A stretch of DNA of 64,000 nt from assembly GCF_028204155.1 (NCBI RefSeq), contig NZ_JAQLOI010000001.1:2046001-2110000 (forward strand). Direction: 5' to 3'. Position 1 is the first letter of the stretch. Every line of letters begins with the position of its first letter. This stretch comes from Vibrio algarum. Lineage in GTDB: Bacteria; Pseudomonadota; Gammaproteobacteria; Enterobacterales; Vibrionaceae. Positions 53,583 to 63,494 of this stretch are shown here, in pieces. Below the pieces are notes generated by a model, which was not told the DNA's origin, searched no databases, and saw nothing but the letters and a program-made list of their open reading frames with translations. Position numbers and translations under genes: made by a program.

Positions 53583-55930
53583 TTATTTCACATCGGTTAT
53601 TCGACTGTTTTTCTTATATTGTATACGCCACCCAACCCAATTTGGTAGCTCCCACCTCCTTGGCTCACCCTTGCGCAAACCACTTTCATAAATTAAGTAA
53701 ATACGCTTTTTTCGAGGCATGTATTCTACTTTTAATTGTAGATCCCCTAGATTTAAACTAAACGGATACATTTGAGCAAAACTTTCATATTCCCAATACG
53801 GGATGCCGGTAAACGGAAGATCATCTTCAGAGAACAAGGTTAGTTCTTCTATTTTTTGGATACCTAAATCGTTCAATAACTCTGTAAACCACAATTCAAA
53901 TGTCATTCTTTGAGGCGTTACATGATTCTCGTCTAAACCCAATTCAGTATAAAGGCACCAATGGTCTATCTCTTTCCTTCGTTTTTTTGCAAAACCAGGT
54001 AAGACTTTTTGATTGAGTACGGCGTCTAACAACGGCTTAATTAGTAAGTCACCTTCGGGTTCGACCAATCGATTTGTAATTTCTCGGCCAGCATAGAATA
54101 GCGATAATTGGCTGTAAATCCTTCCATCTTCTATTATCGTTTTTCCTTGTTTCCACTCGCCAATATTAAAACGCGTAATAAGATCTAGAGGTATAGGAAG
54201 CATCACCGTTCCCAAATTTATAGTCTGTTTAACACCTCTACCCGGTAAACTATACTGATCTAATATAATCGCGGCTTCATCACCGTTAGAAAAACGACTA
54301 TTCCTTGCTGGTAACATCTCTAATTTTCCGTTACCGAGTGCTTCCCGTCTTTTTTGTCGCCTAATAAAAATCAGTTCTGGATGTGACTTCGCGATAGCTT
54401 CCAAAAACTCGACTCGTTTAAAGCGAGAAGCCACTTCTAGATCGGGAAGTTCAAATACTTGTCGCATTTGCTGAGCTAAATCTCTGGCCTCTTTAACAGC
54501 ATCAACATCTATCTGTATCGCCTCATGAATGTCCCCTCTTACAACCTTTATTAAACATTCAGCGTCACAACTGTTTGGCTCCCACTGAGAAACTTTATGT
54601 AAACCGATTTCATCACTAGGCAAACGGTAAAGTGCTGCTGGGACTGAAAGCGCAGCTGATAAGTCGATCATTGCTTCCTTTGCACTCTTAGTTGGCATTC
54701 GAGTAAGTAAGTCTGCGTACAAGGTATCGATTGGTAATGGATAAAGTAACTTTCCATGCTTGGTTGCTGTACCGCTTTCATCGATAGCCGCCATTTGAAG
54801 TAGAGTCTGTTCCGCTTGCAATAGTGATTTATCAGGTAAATCGTTTAAAAATTTCAAGTCCTTAAGTCTATATCCGCAACATGCTGAAGCTAACATCGCT
54901 TCAGCTAACTCTTCTCTAAGTAATTCTGGTGGTGTCACTGGTTCCATAACCGCATGTTCACCATAAAGGCGAATACACTCCCCATCCATAACACGTCCTG
55001 CCCTCCCCGCTCTTTGTTTAGCACTCGCTTTTGATACGGTTTTTAGGCTTAGTACAGTGCGTCCATTGCGTTGACTGGTTCTTTTTTCCAATCCAGAATC
55101 TATAACCAAGGTGATATTCGGTATCGTCAAGGATGTTTCCGCCACATTTGTCGCTACAACAATTTTCTTCCGATTTCCGGGGTTAAAGCTCGCTTTCTTT
55201 CGTCATCTGAAACCGATGCATGCAACATAACTACATCTACATTATCTAAATGACTAAGAGATTGGACGCATTGCGAAATTTCGTTTCTTCCCGGCAGGAA
55301 AATCAGAATGTCACCAGTGGTGTCTTGATAATATGTTTTTGTACAGCTAACCACTTTTTGCACAATATTCTTATTGTCTGGTAAATAATGAGGATCTGGG
55401 CTTTGATATATGAGTCTAACTTGATATTGGCGGCCTTCCGCTACCAGTCTTTTAGCTCCGGTAAAGCGTGCTAGTTTTTCACCTTCTATTGTCGCTGAAG
55501 TAATGATTAATCGGTGCCGTTGAGATTTGAGTAACAATGATACCAGCAGGTCACTATCCCAGCGCCTTTCGTGAAACTCATCAATTAAAATAATATCAAA
55601 CTCAGTCAACCCACTCTCACTGAACCAGCGAAGTGCAACCCCAGGAGTAACAAAAACAATATCAGTCTCTTTGGTAAAACAGGCGTTAAGCTTTATCGCA
55701 TAGCCCACTTTTTCACCTAACTTTGTATGACTTTGCTCTGCAAGATAGCCAGCGAGAGAGGTACAGGCAATTCTTCGTGGCTCTATGACCAATACTCTGC
55801 CGTGTTCTGCAGCCCAGAAAGGAAGCTTGGTTGATTTTCCCGACCCGGTTTCTGCTTCAACCACGATATGGTTGCTATGTAGCAATTGAGTGAATTCAGA
55901 CTTAATTTTATCGATTGGGAGCGAAAGCAT
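53583..55930 (-). CDS. hrpB: ATP-dependent helicase HrpB (one frameshift as read)
   Basis: DEAH-box helicase, about 782 residues after repair (E. coli 809). Motif I ETGSGKSTKLP, motif II LIDEFHERRWDSDLL (DEFH), motif III TSATIEG, motif VI QRAGRAGR. HA2, OB and the HrpB-specific C-terminal domain follow. As read, the first part ends TPEIGRKLL-stop at 55154, and homology resumes in another frame (VVATNVAETSLTIPNI). One extra T in the TTT at 55174-55176 (A on the coding strand) restores LTPENRKKIVVATNVAETS. RNA substrate and cellular role are poorly defined in the family. Confidence 0.93.
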
Positions 55931-56066
55931 AGTTTAGTTCAAAGCAGTTAAATTCGAGAAGGGTTACTATACCTACTTTAGGTAATGAGAAAAATCAATT
56001 CAACGCAACACATTGATATTTGATAGAATCGCATTATTAAAATTTTAGTACGGATAAAGTAACATC

Positions 56067-56390
56067 ATGTTTGACGTTTTCGCTCCTTTAGGTAGATATA
56101 TCATTCCTTATATACCTGAGATTTCTATCGCTTTTATTGCTTGCATGTTGGTTATTTTGGGTGGAGATATTAACCGTTTATTACGCAAGTTAATGGTACG
56201 TCAGCACTTTATTGTAAGAACATTTGCATTTATCCTACTAAATGCATTTGGTTATGGCCTTTTAATAGTAAAAGCTTCACCTTTTCTTACTAAGTGGCTA
56301 AAAACGCTCGACTCAGGCTTGTTATTCGCGGCAGTGATCTCTTGCTTTATTGCTATTGGTATATGGGCACAAAGACAGCGTCACGTCTAA
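56067..56390 (+). CDS. DUF3392 family membrane protein
   Basis: 107 residues, three membrane helices (about 15-33, 48-68, 79-98) with a basic loop LLRKLMVRQHFIVRT. Matches the small vibrio family DUF3392 as I recall it. Function unknown. The sanA start follows 25 nt after the stop, so both may be on one mRNA. Confidence 0.8.
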   Translation: MFDVFAPLGRYIIPYIPEISIAFIACMLVILGGDINRLLRKLMVRQHFIVRTFAFILLNAFGYGLLIVKASPFLTKWLKTLDSGLLFAAVISCFIAIGIWAQRQRHV

Positions 56391-56414
56391 CTAAACTAAT
56401 AGGACAGATAGGAT

Positions 56415-57167
56415 TTGTTTGGATATTCTCCTGCATCCACGAGGAAGAGAGCAGTAAAACCGAGCTCATTACGTGGAAAAGCATCAATTAGAGCTATTTT
56501 GCTTGGCATTATAGCTCTCTTCATGGCGTTTGTTTTAAGCCTTGTATTGATTGATCGTATCTTTAGCTGGTCCACTAAAAATGACATTTTCACTGACGCT
56601 TCTAACCTTCCTAATTACGATGTTGCGTTGGTATTAGGTACGAGTAAATACTTGGGTAAAATATTAAACGACTACTATTCCAACAGAATAAATTCTGCAA
56701 TTACCTTATTCAAGAACGGTAAAGTCGAATCTTTTTTACTAAGTGGCGACAATGCCCATCGTTCCTACAACGAGCCATGGACGATGAAACGCGACTTGCT
56801 TAAGGCTGGAGTACCTGAAGAGGTTATTCATCTCGACTACGCCGGATTTAGAACGCTAGACTCCATCGTCCGAGCTAAAAAGATTTTTGATGCCGATGAA
56901 TTTATTATCGTCACTCAAAAGTTTCACTGTGAACGAGCACTATTTATCGCTAAGTACTACGGTATTGAAGCCGTTTGTTTGGCGGTTCCTGGCCCACAAC
57001 AACATTCCGGAATGTCAGTTAGATTTAGAGAGGTATTTGCTCGAGTTAAAGCAATACTAGATCTCTACGTATTCAGAACTCAACCAAAATTCCTTGGCCC
57101 TAAAGAACCAATAATACACAGTTCCAGCGACAACGAACCCGTTGTTGAAGAACAAAACCAACGCTAA
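56415..57167 (+). CDS. sanA: SanA-like envelope protein (DUF218)
   Basis: 250 residues. A basic N-terminus and one membrane helix (LGIIALFMAFVLSLVLIDRIF) lead a periplasmic DUF218 domain with ALVLGTSKYLG, LLSGDNAHRSYNEPWTM, LDYAGFRTLDSIVRAKKIF, VTQKFHCERALFIA and a closing KFLGPKEPI, all as in E. coli SanA, which affects outer-membrane barrier function and vancomycin sensitivity. The best start is TTG 56415 (AGGA 10 nt upstream); no better in-frame ATG exists before the helix. Confidence 0.9.
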   Translation: MFGYSPASTRKRAVKPSSLRGKASIRAILLGIIALFMAFVLSLVLIDRIFSWSTKNDIFTDASNLPNYDVALVLGTSKYLGKILNDYYSNRINSAITLFKNGKVESFLLSGDNAHRSYNEPWTMKRDLLKAGVPEEVIHLDYAGFRTLDSIVRAKKIFDADEFIIVTQKFHCERALFIAKYYGIEAVCLAVPGPQQHSGMSVRFREVFARVKAILDLYVFRTQPKFLGPKEPIIHSSSDNEPVVEEQNQR

Positions 57168-57281
57168 ATTAAGCCAGATCATTAATCTGTTAATTAAATT
57201 AAAAAAAGGCACAAAGCCCGTCAGGTATCAATAATTCGCAATCTATACTGAATAATGAACTATTGAGGATGGGGACGCGTC

Positions 57282-58652
57282 ATGTTGGTCGTTACTTCGA
57301 GCGCCTTAAAAGGCTACGTTAACAAGAATACCATCATCATTTTATCTGATATCTGTCTGTTTTTCTTCTTACTCTATACGCTACCATTTGATGAAGAGGT
57401 GGTGCACGGATTAAGTATTCTTATCTTTATTGCCATACTTTGGTTGACCGAAGCGTTACACGTTAGTATCACTGCCCTTCTTGTCCCTATGCTGGCGATA
57501 ATTTTTAATATATTCGATACTTCTAAAGCGCTTAGCTACTTTTCTAGCTCTATTATTTTTATATTTTTAGGTGGTTTCGCCTTAGCGGCCGCACTACATA
57601 AACAAGAAATTGATAAAGTCATTGCAGACCAAGTTTTAATTGCCGCGAAAGGAAAAATGTCGGTGGCAGTATTAATGTTGTTTAGCGTCAGCGCAGGGTT
57701 ATCTATGTGGATATCAAACACGGCCACCATCGCAATGATGCTCCCTCTTGTTTTAGGTGTAATGAGCAATGTAGATGAAAAAAATAATAAGAGTACCTAT
57801 TTATTCGTTTTATTAGGCATAGCTTATTGCGCATCTATTGGAGGTATAGCGACGTTAGTTGGTTCACCACCTAATGCCATCGCAGCATCTGAACTTGGGT
57901 TAAATTTTACACAGTGGGTCGCTCTCGGATTACCCGTCTCTTTAACGTTATTGCCCATCGCCGTATTCGTTCTTTATATACTCACTAAACCAAACCTAAA
58001 CCATACTTTCAAAATCCACCACACTACATTGGAATGGACACCCAACAGAAAGCTCACTCTTGGGATTTTTGCCTTGACGGTGTGTTTCTGGATATTCAGT
58101 AAACCTATCAATGCCTATTTAGGTGGATACAGTCAATTTGATACTCTGGTTGCTCTCGGAGCTATATTATTACTAGGAATAACAAGAGTTGTAGAATGGA
58201 AAGACATTGAGAAAACCGTAGATTGGGGAGTATTGCTGCTATTCGGTGGCGGGATCTGCTTAAGCAATGTACTCAAAGCAACGGGAACAAGCGTTTTTCT
58301 GGCCAAAGAGCTTAGTGAAGTTCTTAGCCAAGTGGGGCTATTTATTACACTTATTGCCATCGTTAGTTTCGTGGTGTTTCTTACCGAATTCGCGAGTAAT
58401 ACCGCAAGTGCCGCCCTGTTAATCCCAATATTTGTCAGTATTGCCGATGTGCTTGGCGTATCACCAATTATTCTTTCTGTCATCATTGCAATATCTGCAT
58501 CGTGTGCGTTCATGCTACCTGTCGCGACACCACCTAACGCTTTAGTATTTGCCTCTGGTTATATCAATCAAAAAGATATGATGCGAATTGGGCTGGTCTT
58601 AAACATCGTTTGCATTACTGTGTTGACCATTATTGCGTACTTTTTTTGGTAA
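57282..58652 (+). CDS. DASS (SLC13) family sodium/anion symporter
   Basis: 456 residues, 11-12 membrane helices. The divalent-anion:Na+ symporter pattern is clear: FLGGFALAAALHK, the SNT signature in MWISNTATIAMMLPLV, SIGGIATLVGSPPNAIA, and in the second half TEFASNTASAALLIPI with LPVATPPNALVFASG. The paired SNT and inverted-repeat design fits uptake of C4-dicarboxylates, citrate or sulfate; which one cannot be told from sequence alone. GGATGGGGAC precedes the ATG. Monocistronic. Confidence 0.92.
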   Translation: MLVVTSSALKGYVNKNTIIILSDICLFFFLLYTLPFDEEVVHGLSILIFIAILWLTEALHVSITALLVPMLAIIFNIFDTSKALSYFSSSIIFIFLGGFALAAALHKQEIDKVIADQVLIAAKGKMSVAVLMLFSVSAGLSMWISNTATIAMMLPLVLGVMSNVDEKNNKSTYLFVLLGIAYCASIGGIATLVGSPPNAIAASELGLNFTQWVALGLPVSLTLLPIAVFVLYILTKPNLNHTFKIHHTTLEWTPNRKLTLGIFALTVCFWIFSKPINAYLGGYSQFDTLVALGAILLLGITRVVEWKDIEKTVDWGVLLLFGGGICLSNVLKATGTSVFLAKELSEVLSQVGLFITLIAIVSFVVFLTEFASNTASAALLIPIFVSIADVLGVSPIILSVIIAISASCAFMLPVATPPNALVFASGYINQKDMMRIGLVLNIVCITVLTIIAYFFW

Positions 58653-58655
58653 CCT

Positions 58656-58683
58656 ATCGATCATACGACTAGATCGATTTTGA
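58656..58683 (+). terminator. Probable terminator of the DASS gene
   Basis: ATCGATC/GATCGAT stem with a 9-nt loop followed by TTTTG. Weaker than others in the window. Confidence 0.5.
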
Positions 58684-58802
58684 TTTCGCTTCATTTTTAT
58701 CTTATAAAATATAACTAATTATTGCTTGTATTCGCTTTCATCACCCTAATATATTCCCTACAATCACAAGAAAAATTAATTACTATTTTCGGAGTCAGTT
58801 CA

Positions 58803-59767
58803 ATGAGTGAAGTTAAACACAGCAAGTTATTGATATTAGGGAGCGGACCAGCAGGTTATACCGCTGCTGTTTATGCCGCTAGAGCTAACCTTAACCCTGT
58901 GCTCATTACTGGTATACAACAAGGTGGGCAACTTACGGAAACAACGGAAGTTGAAAACTGGCCCGGTGATGCTGAAGGGTTAACTGGCCCTTCTCTTATG
59001 GAACGTATGAAAGAGCATGCTGAAAAATTTGAAACCGAAATACTATTTGACCATATCCATACTGTCGACTTACAGAATCGTCCATTTCGTTTAATCGGTG
59101 ACAATGGTGAATTTAGTTGTGATTCATTGATCATATCTACCGGCTCATCAGCTAAATACCTTGGATTAGAGTCTGAAGAAGCATTCAAGGGCCGAGGTGT
59201 ATCAGCATGTGCTACCTGTGATGGTTTTTTTACAAAAATCAAAAAGTAGCCGTTATTGGTGGTGGTAACACTGCAGTTGAAGAGGCTCTATATCTAGCCA
59301 ACATTGCATCAGAGGTTCACCTAATACACCGTCGTGAAGGTTTCCGTGCTGAAAAAATCCTGATGAAGCGCCTTATGGATAAAGTAGAGAACGGCAATAT
59401 AGTTCTTCACACCAATCGTACAATAGATGAAGTGTTGGGGGATGATATGGGCGTTAACGCTATTCGCTTGCAAGACACTCAATCGAATGCAAAAGAAGAA
59501 ATTCAAGTCATGGGGCTTTTTGTTGCTATTGGCCACCACCCGAATACAGGTATATTTGACGGGCAATTAGAAATGAACAATGGTTATCTTGTGGTCAACT
59601 CTGGCCTTAACGGCAATGCTACCCAGACAAGTATTGAAGGTGTTTTTGCGGCAGGTGACGTCATGGACCAAAACTACCGACAAGCAATTACATCCGCTGG
59701 TACTGGTTGTATGGCAGCACTTGATGCAGAACGTTACTTAGACTCTCTAAACGATAGTCAATCATAG
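58803..59767 (+). CDS. trxB: Thioredoxin reductase (one frameshift as read)
   Basis: 321 residues after repair, exactly the E. coli length. The start at 58803 follows GGAG; the longer frame to 58722 is unsupported. FAD motif GSGPAGYTAAVYAARA, redox-active CATCDG, NADPH motif GGGNTAVEEALYLA, C-terminal GVFAAGDVMD and QAITSAGTGCMAALDAERYL. As read it stops after FFTKIKK; adding one T to the T7 at 59226-59232 gives CDGFFYKNQKVAVIGGG and reading continues to 59767. Located upstream of cydDC, as in E. coli. Confidence 0.95.
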
Positions 59768-59807
59768 AAATAACCAGTAATAATTACCGTTCTTTATCAT
59801 AACCTTA

Positions 59808-59840
59808 TAAACCAGTGGTATTCCCGCTGGTTTTCTTTTT
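59808..59840 (+). terminator. Terminator of trxB
   Basis: AACCAG.GG/CC.GCTGGTT hairpin then a T-rich run, before cydD. Confidence 0.7.
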
Positions 59841-59932
59841 GTATACTCTCATCCTTATCGTAAATGTTGATCGAATTTATAGATGTTTCACTCACTAATC
59901 TATCACTCCTAATAAAGAAGCCCTGTACATAA

Positions 59933-61720
59933 ATGGATAAAACAAAACAACGCAATCTCAATAAGTGGCTTAAGCTGCAGAGCAAGATCGCAAAGCGATG
60001 GTTGCTAATAAGTATCTCTCTAGGGGTCATATCTAGTATTGTTTTACTTGCTCAAGCAGCCTTACTAGCGTCGATTTTGCACCAACTTATTATCGAAAAC
60101 GTAGATAAACATAACCTCATTCCGTACTTTGTAGGTTTAATACTTACCGTTGTTGCTCGCTCAGCTTGTACTTGGGGAAGAGAGATTGCTGGCTTTCGAG
60201 CTGGCGAACAGATAAGAATTTATATCAGACAGCTCATTTTAGAGAAATTACGCGCGGTTGGACCAGCCTACATAAAAGGTAAACCAGCCGGAGCTTGGGC
60301 AACTCTTCTACTAGAACAAGTAGAAGACATGCAAGATTTTTTCTCTCGTTATCTTCCTCAGATGTCTCTTTCTGTTTTAACGCCTTTGGTTATACTTGTC
60401 GTCGTCTTCCCTACCAATTGGGCAGCAGGGCTAATTTTCCTTATAACTGCCCCACTCGTACCTTTTTTCATGGCGTTGGTTGGTATGAAGGCAGCAGAAG
60501 CAAACAGAAAAAACTTCAAAGCGCTACAGCGTTTATCAGGTCATTTTTATGATCGCTTGCAGTCAATGACCACTATTCGTTTGTTCAACAGAACCAAAAC
60601 AGAAGAAGAAACACTGCACGGAGCATCAGAAGTCTTCAGAATCCGCACCATGGATGTATTAAAAGTCGCTTTTTTGTCATCGGCTGTTTTAGAATTCTTT
60701 ACATCTATCTCAATCGCAATCACCGCTGTATATTTTGGTTTTAGTTATATTGGCGAACTTAATTTCGGTTTTTACGGTACTGGTATAACGCTCTTTTCTG
60801 GGTTGTTTATCTTAATATTAGCGCCTGAGTTCTATCAGCCACTACGAGACCTTGGTACGTTTTACCACGCCAAAGCTCAAGCTGTCGGTGCTGCTGAAAG
60901 TATTGTCAATTTTTTGGATAGCGAAGTATCTCATCAATCCTCAGGGCTAGAGCCTATTCCAAATACCAGCTCTATAAAAATTGAAGCGCATGATTTGATT
61001 GTTAAAAGCCCTGAAGGAACAACATTAGTCGGTCCGATCTCATTTACCATTAAGCCAAATCAAATGACCGCGCTAATCGGCCCAAGTGGCGCAGGCAAAA
61101 CAAGCCTGATCAACGCGATTCTCGGTTTCCTTCCTTATGAAGGTAGCTTGAAGATCAATGATGTTGAGATTAAAAATGTTGACCTTCTGCAATGGCGAGA
61201 ACAAATTAGTTGGGTTGGCCAAAACCCTTTGCTCTTACACGGTACTATCCGAGAAAACGTAACCTTAGGAAATCACGATGTTTCCAATGAACGACTAGAT
61301 TCTGTTCTTAAAGAGTCATTTTCTGCTGAGTTTGTTTCAGAGCACGGATTAGACTATCAAGTAAGCGACCGTTCTGGCGGTCTGTCTGTTGGTCAAGCTC
61401 AGCGACTAGCCCTTGCTCGTGCGATGCTACAGAAAGGGAATTTTTGGCTCCTAGACGAACCAACCGCCAGTCTCGATGCTCGCAGTGAAAAACTCGTTAT
61501 GCAGGGCTTAGATAATCAGATAAAACAAAGCACAACGCTTATTGTCACCCATCAACTTTCACAACTTATAAACGTCGAACAGATCTTTGTGATGCAAAAC
61601 GGAACGATTGCTGAATCGGGCTCCTACCAGGAGCTAAAACAGAACCAAGGCCTCTTTGCTAGCATGTTAGATGCGAGAAGCAGTTCACTAGAAAATGAAA
61701 AAGGAGACCTCGATGCGTGA
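59933..61720 (+). CDS. cydD: Heterodimeric thiol ABC exporter CydD
   Basis: 595 residues. Six membrane helices plus an ABC domain: Walker A GPSGAGKTS, signature LSVGQAQR, Walker B FWLLDEPTASLDA. With CydC it exports cysteine/glutathione or handles haem to the periplasm, and is needed for cytochrome bd assembly. It ends with an 8-nt overlap with cydC (stop at 61718-61720, cydC ATG at 61713), so translation is coupled. The ribosome site before the ATG is weak (AAGAAG). Confidence 0.95.
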   Translation: MDKTKQRNLNKWLKLQSKIAKRWLLISISLGVISSIVLLAQAALLASILHQLIIENVDKHNLIPYFVGLILTVVARSACTWGREIAGFRAGEQIRIYIRQLILEKLRAVGPAYIKGKPAGAWATLLLEQVEDMQDFFSRYLPQMSLSVLTPLVILVVVFPTNWAAGLIFLITAPLVPFFMALVGMKAAEANRKNFKALQRLSGHFYDRLQSMTTIRLFNRTKTEEETLHGASEVFRIRTMDVLKVAFLSSAVLEFFTSISIAITAVYFGFSYIGELNFGFYGTGITLFSGLFILILAPEFYQPLRDLGTFYHAKAQAVGAAESIVNFLDSEVSHQSSGLEPIPNTSSIKIEAHDLIVKSPEGTTLVGPISFTIKPNQMTALIGPSGAGKTSLINAILGFLPYEGSLKINDVEIKNVDLLQWREQISWVGQNPLLLHGTIRENVTLGNHDVSNERLDSVLKESFSAEFVSEHGLDYQVSDRSGGLSVGQAQRLALARAMLQKGNFWLLDEPTASLDARSEKLVMQGLDNQIKQSTTLIVTHQLSQLINVEQIFVMQNGTIAESGSYQELKQNQGLFASMLDARSSSLENEKGDLDA

Positions 61721-63434
61721 GTTATTGCCTTACCTACAGCTATACAAGAAACATTGGTTCGGCCTTTCTGCTGGAATGCTACTTGCTTTTACTACTCTAT
61801 TCGCTTCAGTCGGTCTGCTTACTTTGTCTGGTTGGTTTATCTCCGCTTCCGCCGTTGCAGGCCTTACGGTAGCAAGAGAAACCTTTAACTATATGTTACC
61901 GGGTGGTGGAGTCCGCGGTTTAGCTATGGGTAGAACGGCGGGTCGCTGGGGTGAACGCGTAGTTAGTCACAACGCCACGTTCAAGCTTCTCACTGAATTG
62001 AGGGTCTTCTTTTTCAAAAAACTCGCTCCGCTTGTTCCCGGCCGAGTAGCAAATTTACGTGATGGCGATTTATTAAATAGGCTCGTTGCCGATGTCGACG
62101 CAATGGATCATGTCTACCTTCGACTCTTAAGTCCGGTTGTTGTTAGTGCATTTGGTATAGCTACACTTACTCTTTTTCTAGCCTGGTTTGACTTTTCTTT
62201 AGGTCTCATTTTAGGTTCGATATTATTGTCGTTACTCATTATCTGGCCTGTTGTCTTTTACAAACTAGGTAAACATAACGGGCAACAACTAACTACTCAT
62301 AAATCTGATCTACGAGTTACATCGCTAGACTGGCTTCAAGGACACAGTGAATTAGTTTTATTTGGCGCAGAAGAACGCTATCGAAACGCAATTCTTGATA
62401 CCCAAAAGAAATTGCTCGCCAATCAATACGTCAATGCCAATTTAACGGGGATGGCAAACGGATTACTGATGTTGGCTAACGGCTTAACACTGACTTTAAT
62501 TCTATGGCTAGCTGCCGATGGCGTTGGCGGTAATCCACCAGACCCTATGGTCGCCCTATTTGCTTTTGCTACGATGGCTAGCTTCGAAATGCTTATGCCA
62601 ATAGCGGGAGCGTTTCAATATTTAGGCCAAACTCTCACTTCTGCTAGACGATTAAACGAGATAATTCTTGCAGAACCCGAAGTTTGCTTCCCTGAGCACG
62701 GATCGCTGAAGTCCGAAAATTACAATATACACTTTGATTCGGTAAGTTTTAGTTACGATGACACTAACTCAGCAGTAATCAAGGATTTCAACCTGCATGT
62801 AGAAGCTGGTTCTCGCGTCGCTATTCTTGGTCAAACAGGATCAGGTAAATCAACGCTCATACAACTTCTTTGCCGTTATTGGGATACAAATAAAGGTTCG
62901 ATTTCTATCGCTTCTACTGCACTGACCCAAATAAGCGAGGAAAACTTACGCAATACTATCTCAGTGGTAAGCCAACGCGTTGATATCTTAAATGGCACAT
63001 TAAAAGATAACCTAGCGATGGCAAAACCTGATGCTACTGATGATGAGCTGAAATCAGTACTAGTTAAGGTAGGTCTACAAACATTACTAGAAGATAAAGG
63101 AATCGACACTTGGTTAGGCGATGGAGGACGTCAACTTTCAGGCGGAGAAAAACGCCGTGTTGGTATTGCTAGAGCTATTTTGCATAATGCACCAATCATA
63201 CTTCTAGACGAGCCTACTGAAGGTTTAGACAAGAAAACAGAACGTCAGATAATGGACCTATTTAGTCAACACTTTGTAGGTAAGACCGTAATATTTATCA
63301 CCCACCGCTTGGTCGGTTTAGACTCTATGGACCAAATCTGCTTAATAGAAGATGGTTCTATTGCAGAGCAAGGTAGTCACGACGAACTGCTTGACTTAAA
63401 AGGGCGATATCATCGGTTACACCAAACGTTATAA
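61713..63434 (+). CDS. cydC: Heterodimeric thiol ABC exporter CydC
   Basis: 573 residues from ATG 61713, which has AAGGAG 6 nt upstream inside cydD; the frame to 61695 lacks one. N-terminal MRELLPYLQLYKKHWF is the usual CydC start. Walker A GQTGSGKST, signature LSGGEKRR, Walker B IILLDEPTEGLDK. Membrane part with LTLSGWFISASAVAGL and the GRWGERVVSH coupling-type segment. Partner of CydD. Confidence 0.95.
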   Translation: MRELLPYLQLYKKHWFGLSAGMLLAFTTLFASVGLLTLSGWFISASAVAGLTVARETFNYMLPGGGVRGLAMGRTAGRWGERVVSHNATFKLLTELRVFFFKKLAPLVPGRVANLRDGDLLNRLVADVDAMDHVYLRLLSPVVVSAFGIATLTLFLAWFDFSLGLILGSILLSLLIIWPVVFYKLGKHNGQQLTTHKSDLRVTSLDWLQGHSELVLFGAEERYRNAILDTQKKLLANQYVNANLTGMANGLLMLANGLTLTLILWLAADGVGGNPPDPMVALFAFATMASFEMLMPIAGAFQYLGQTLTSARRLNEIILAEPEVCFPEHGSLKSENYNIHFDSVSFSYDDTNSAVIKDFNLHVEAGSRVAILGQTGSGKSTLIQLLCRYWDTNKGSISIASTALTQISEENLRNTISVVSQRVDILNGTLKDNLAMAKPDATDDELKSVLVKVGLQTLLEDKGIDTWLGDGGRQLSGGEKRRVGIARAILHNAPIILLDEPTEGLDKKTERQIMDLFSQHFVGKTVIFITHRLVGLDSMDQICLIEDGSIAEQGSHDELLDLKGRYHRLHQTL

Positions 63435-63447
63435 TTACGCTTTATAA

Positions 63448-63482
63448 TAAAAAACCACTTCATAGTTTGAAGTGGTTTTTTT
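63448..63482. terminator. Bidirectional terminator between cydC and serC
   Basis: AAAAACCACTTCA/TGAAGTGGTTTTT stem around a short loop, T-rich both ways. Confidence 0.9.
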
Positions 63483-63494
63483 GTATCGGTTTAA

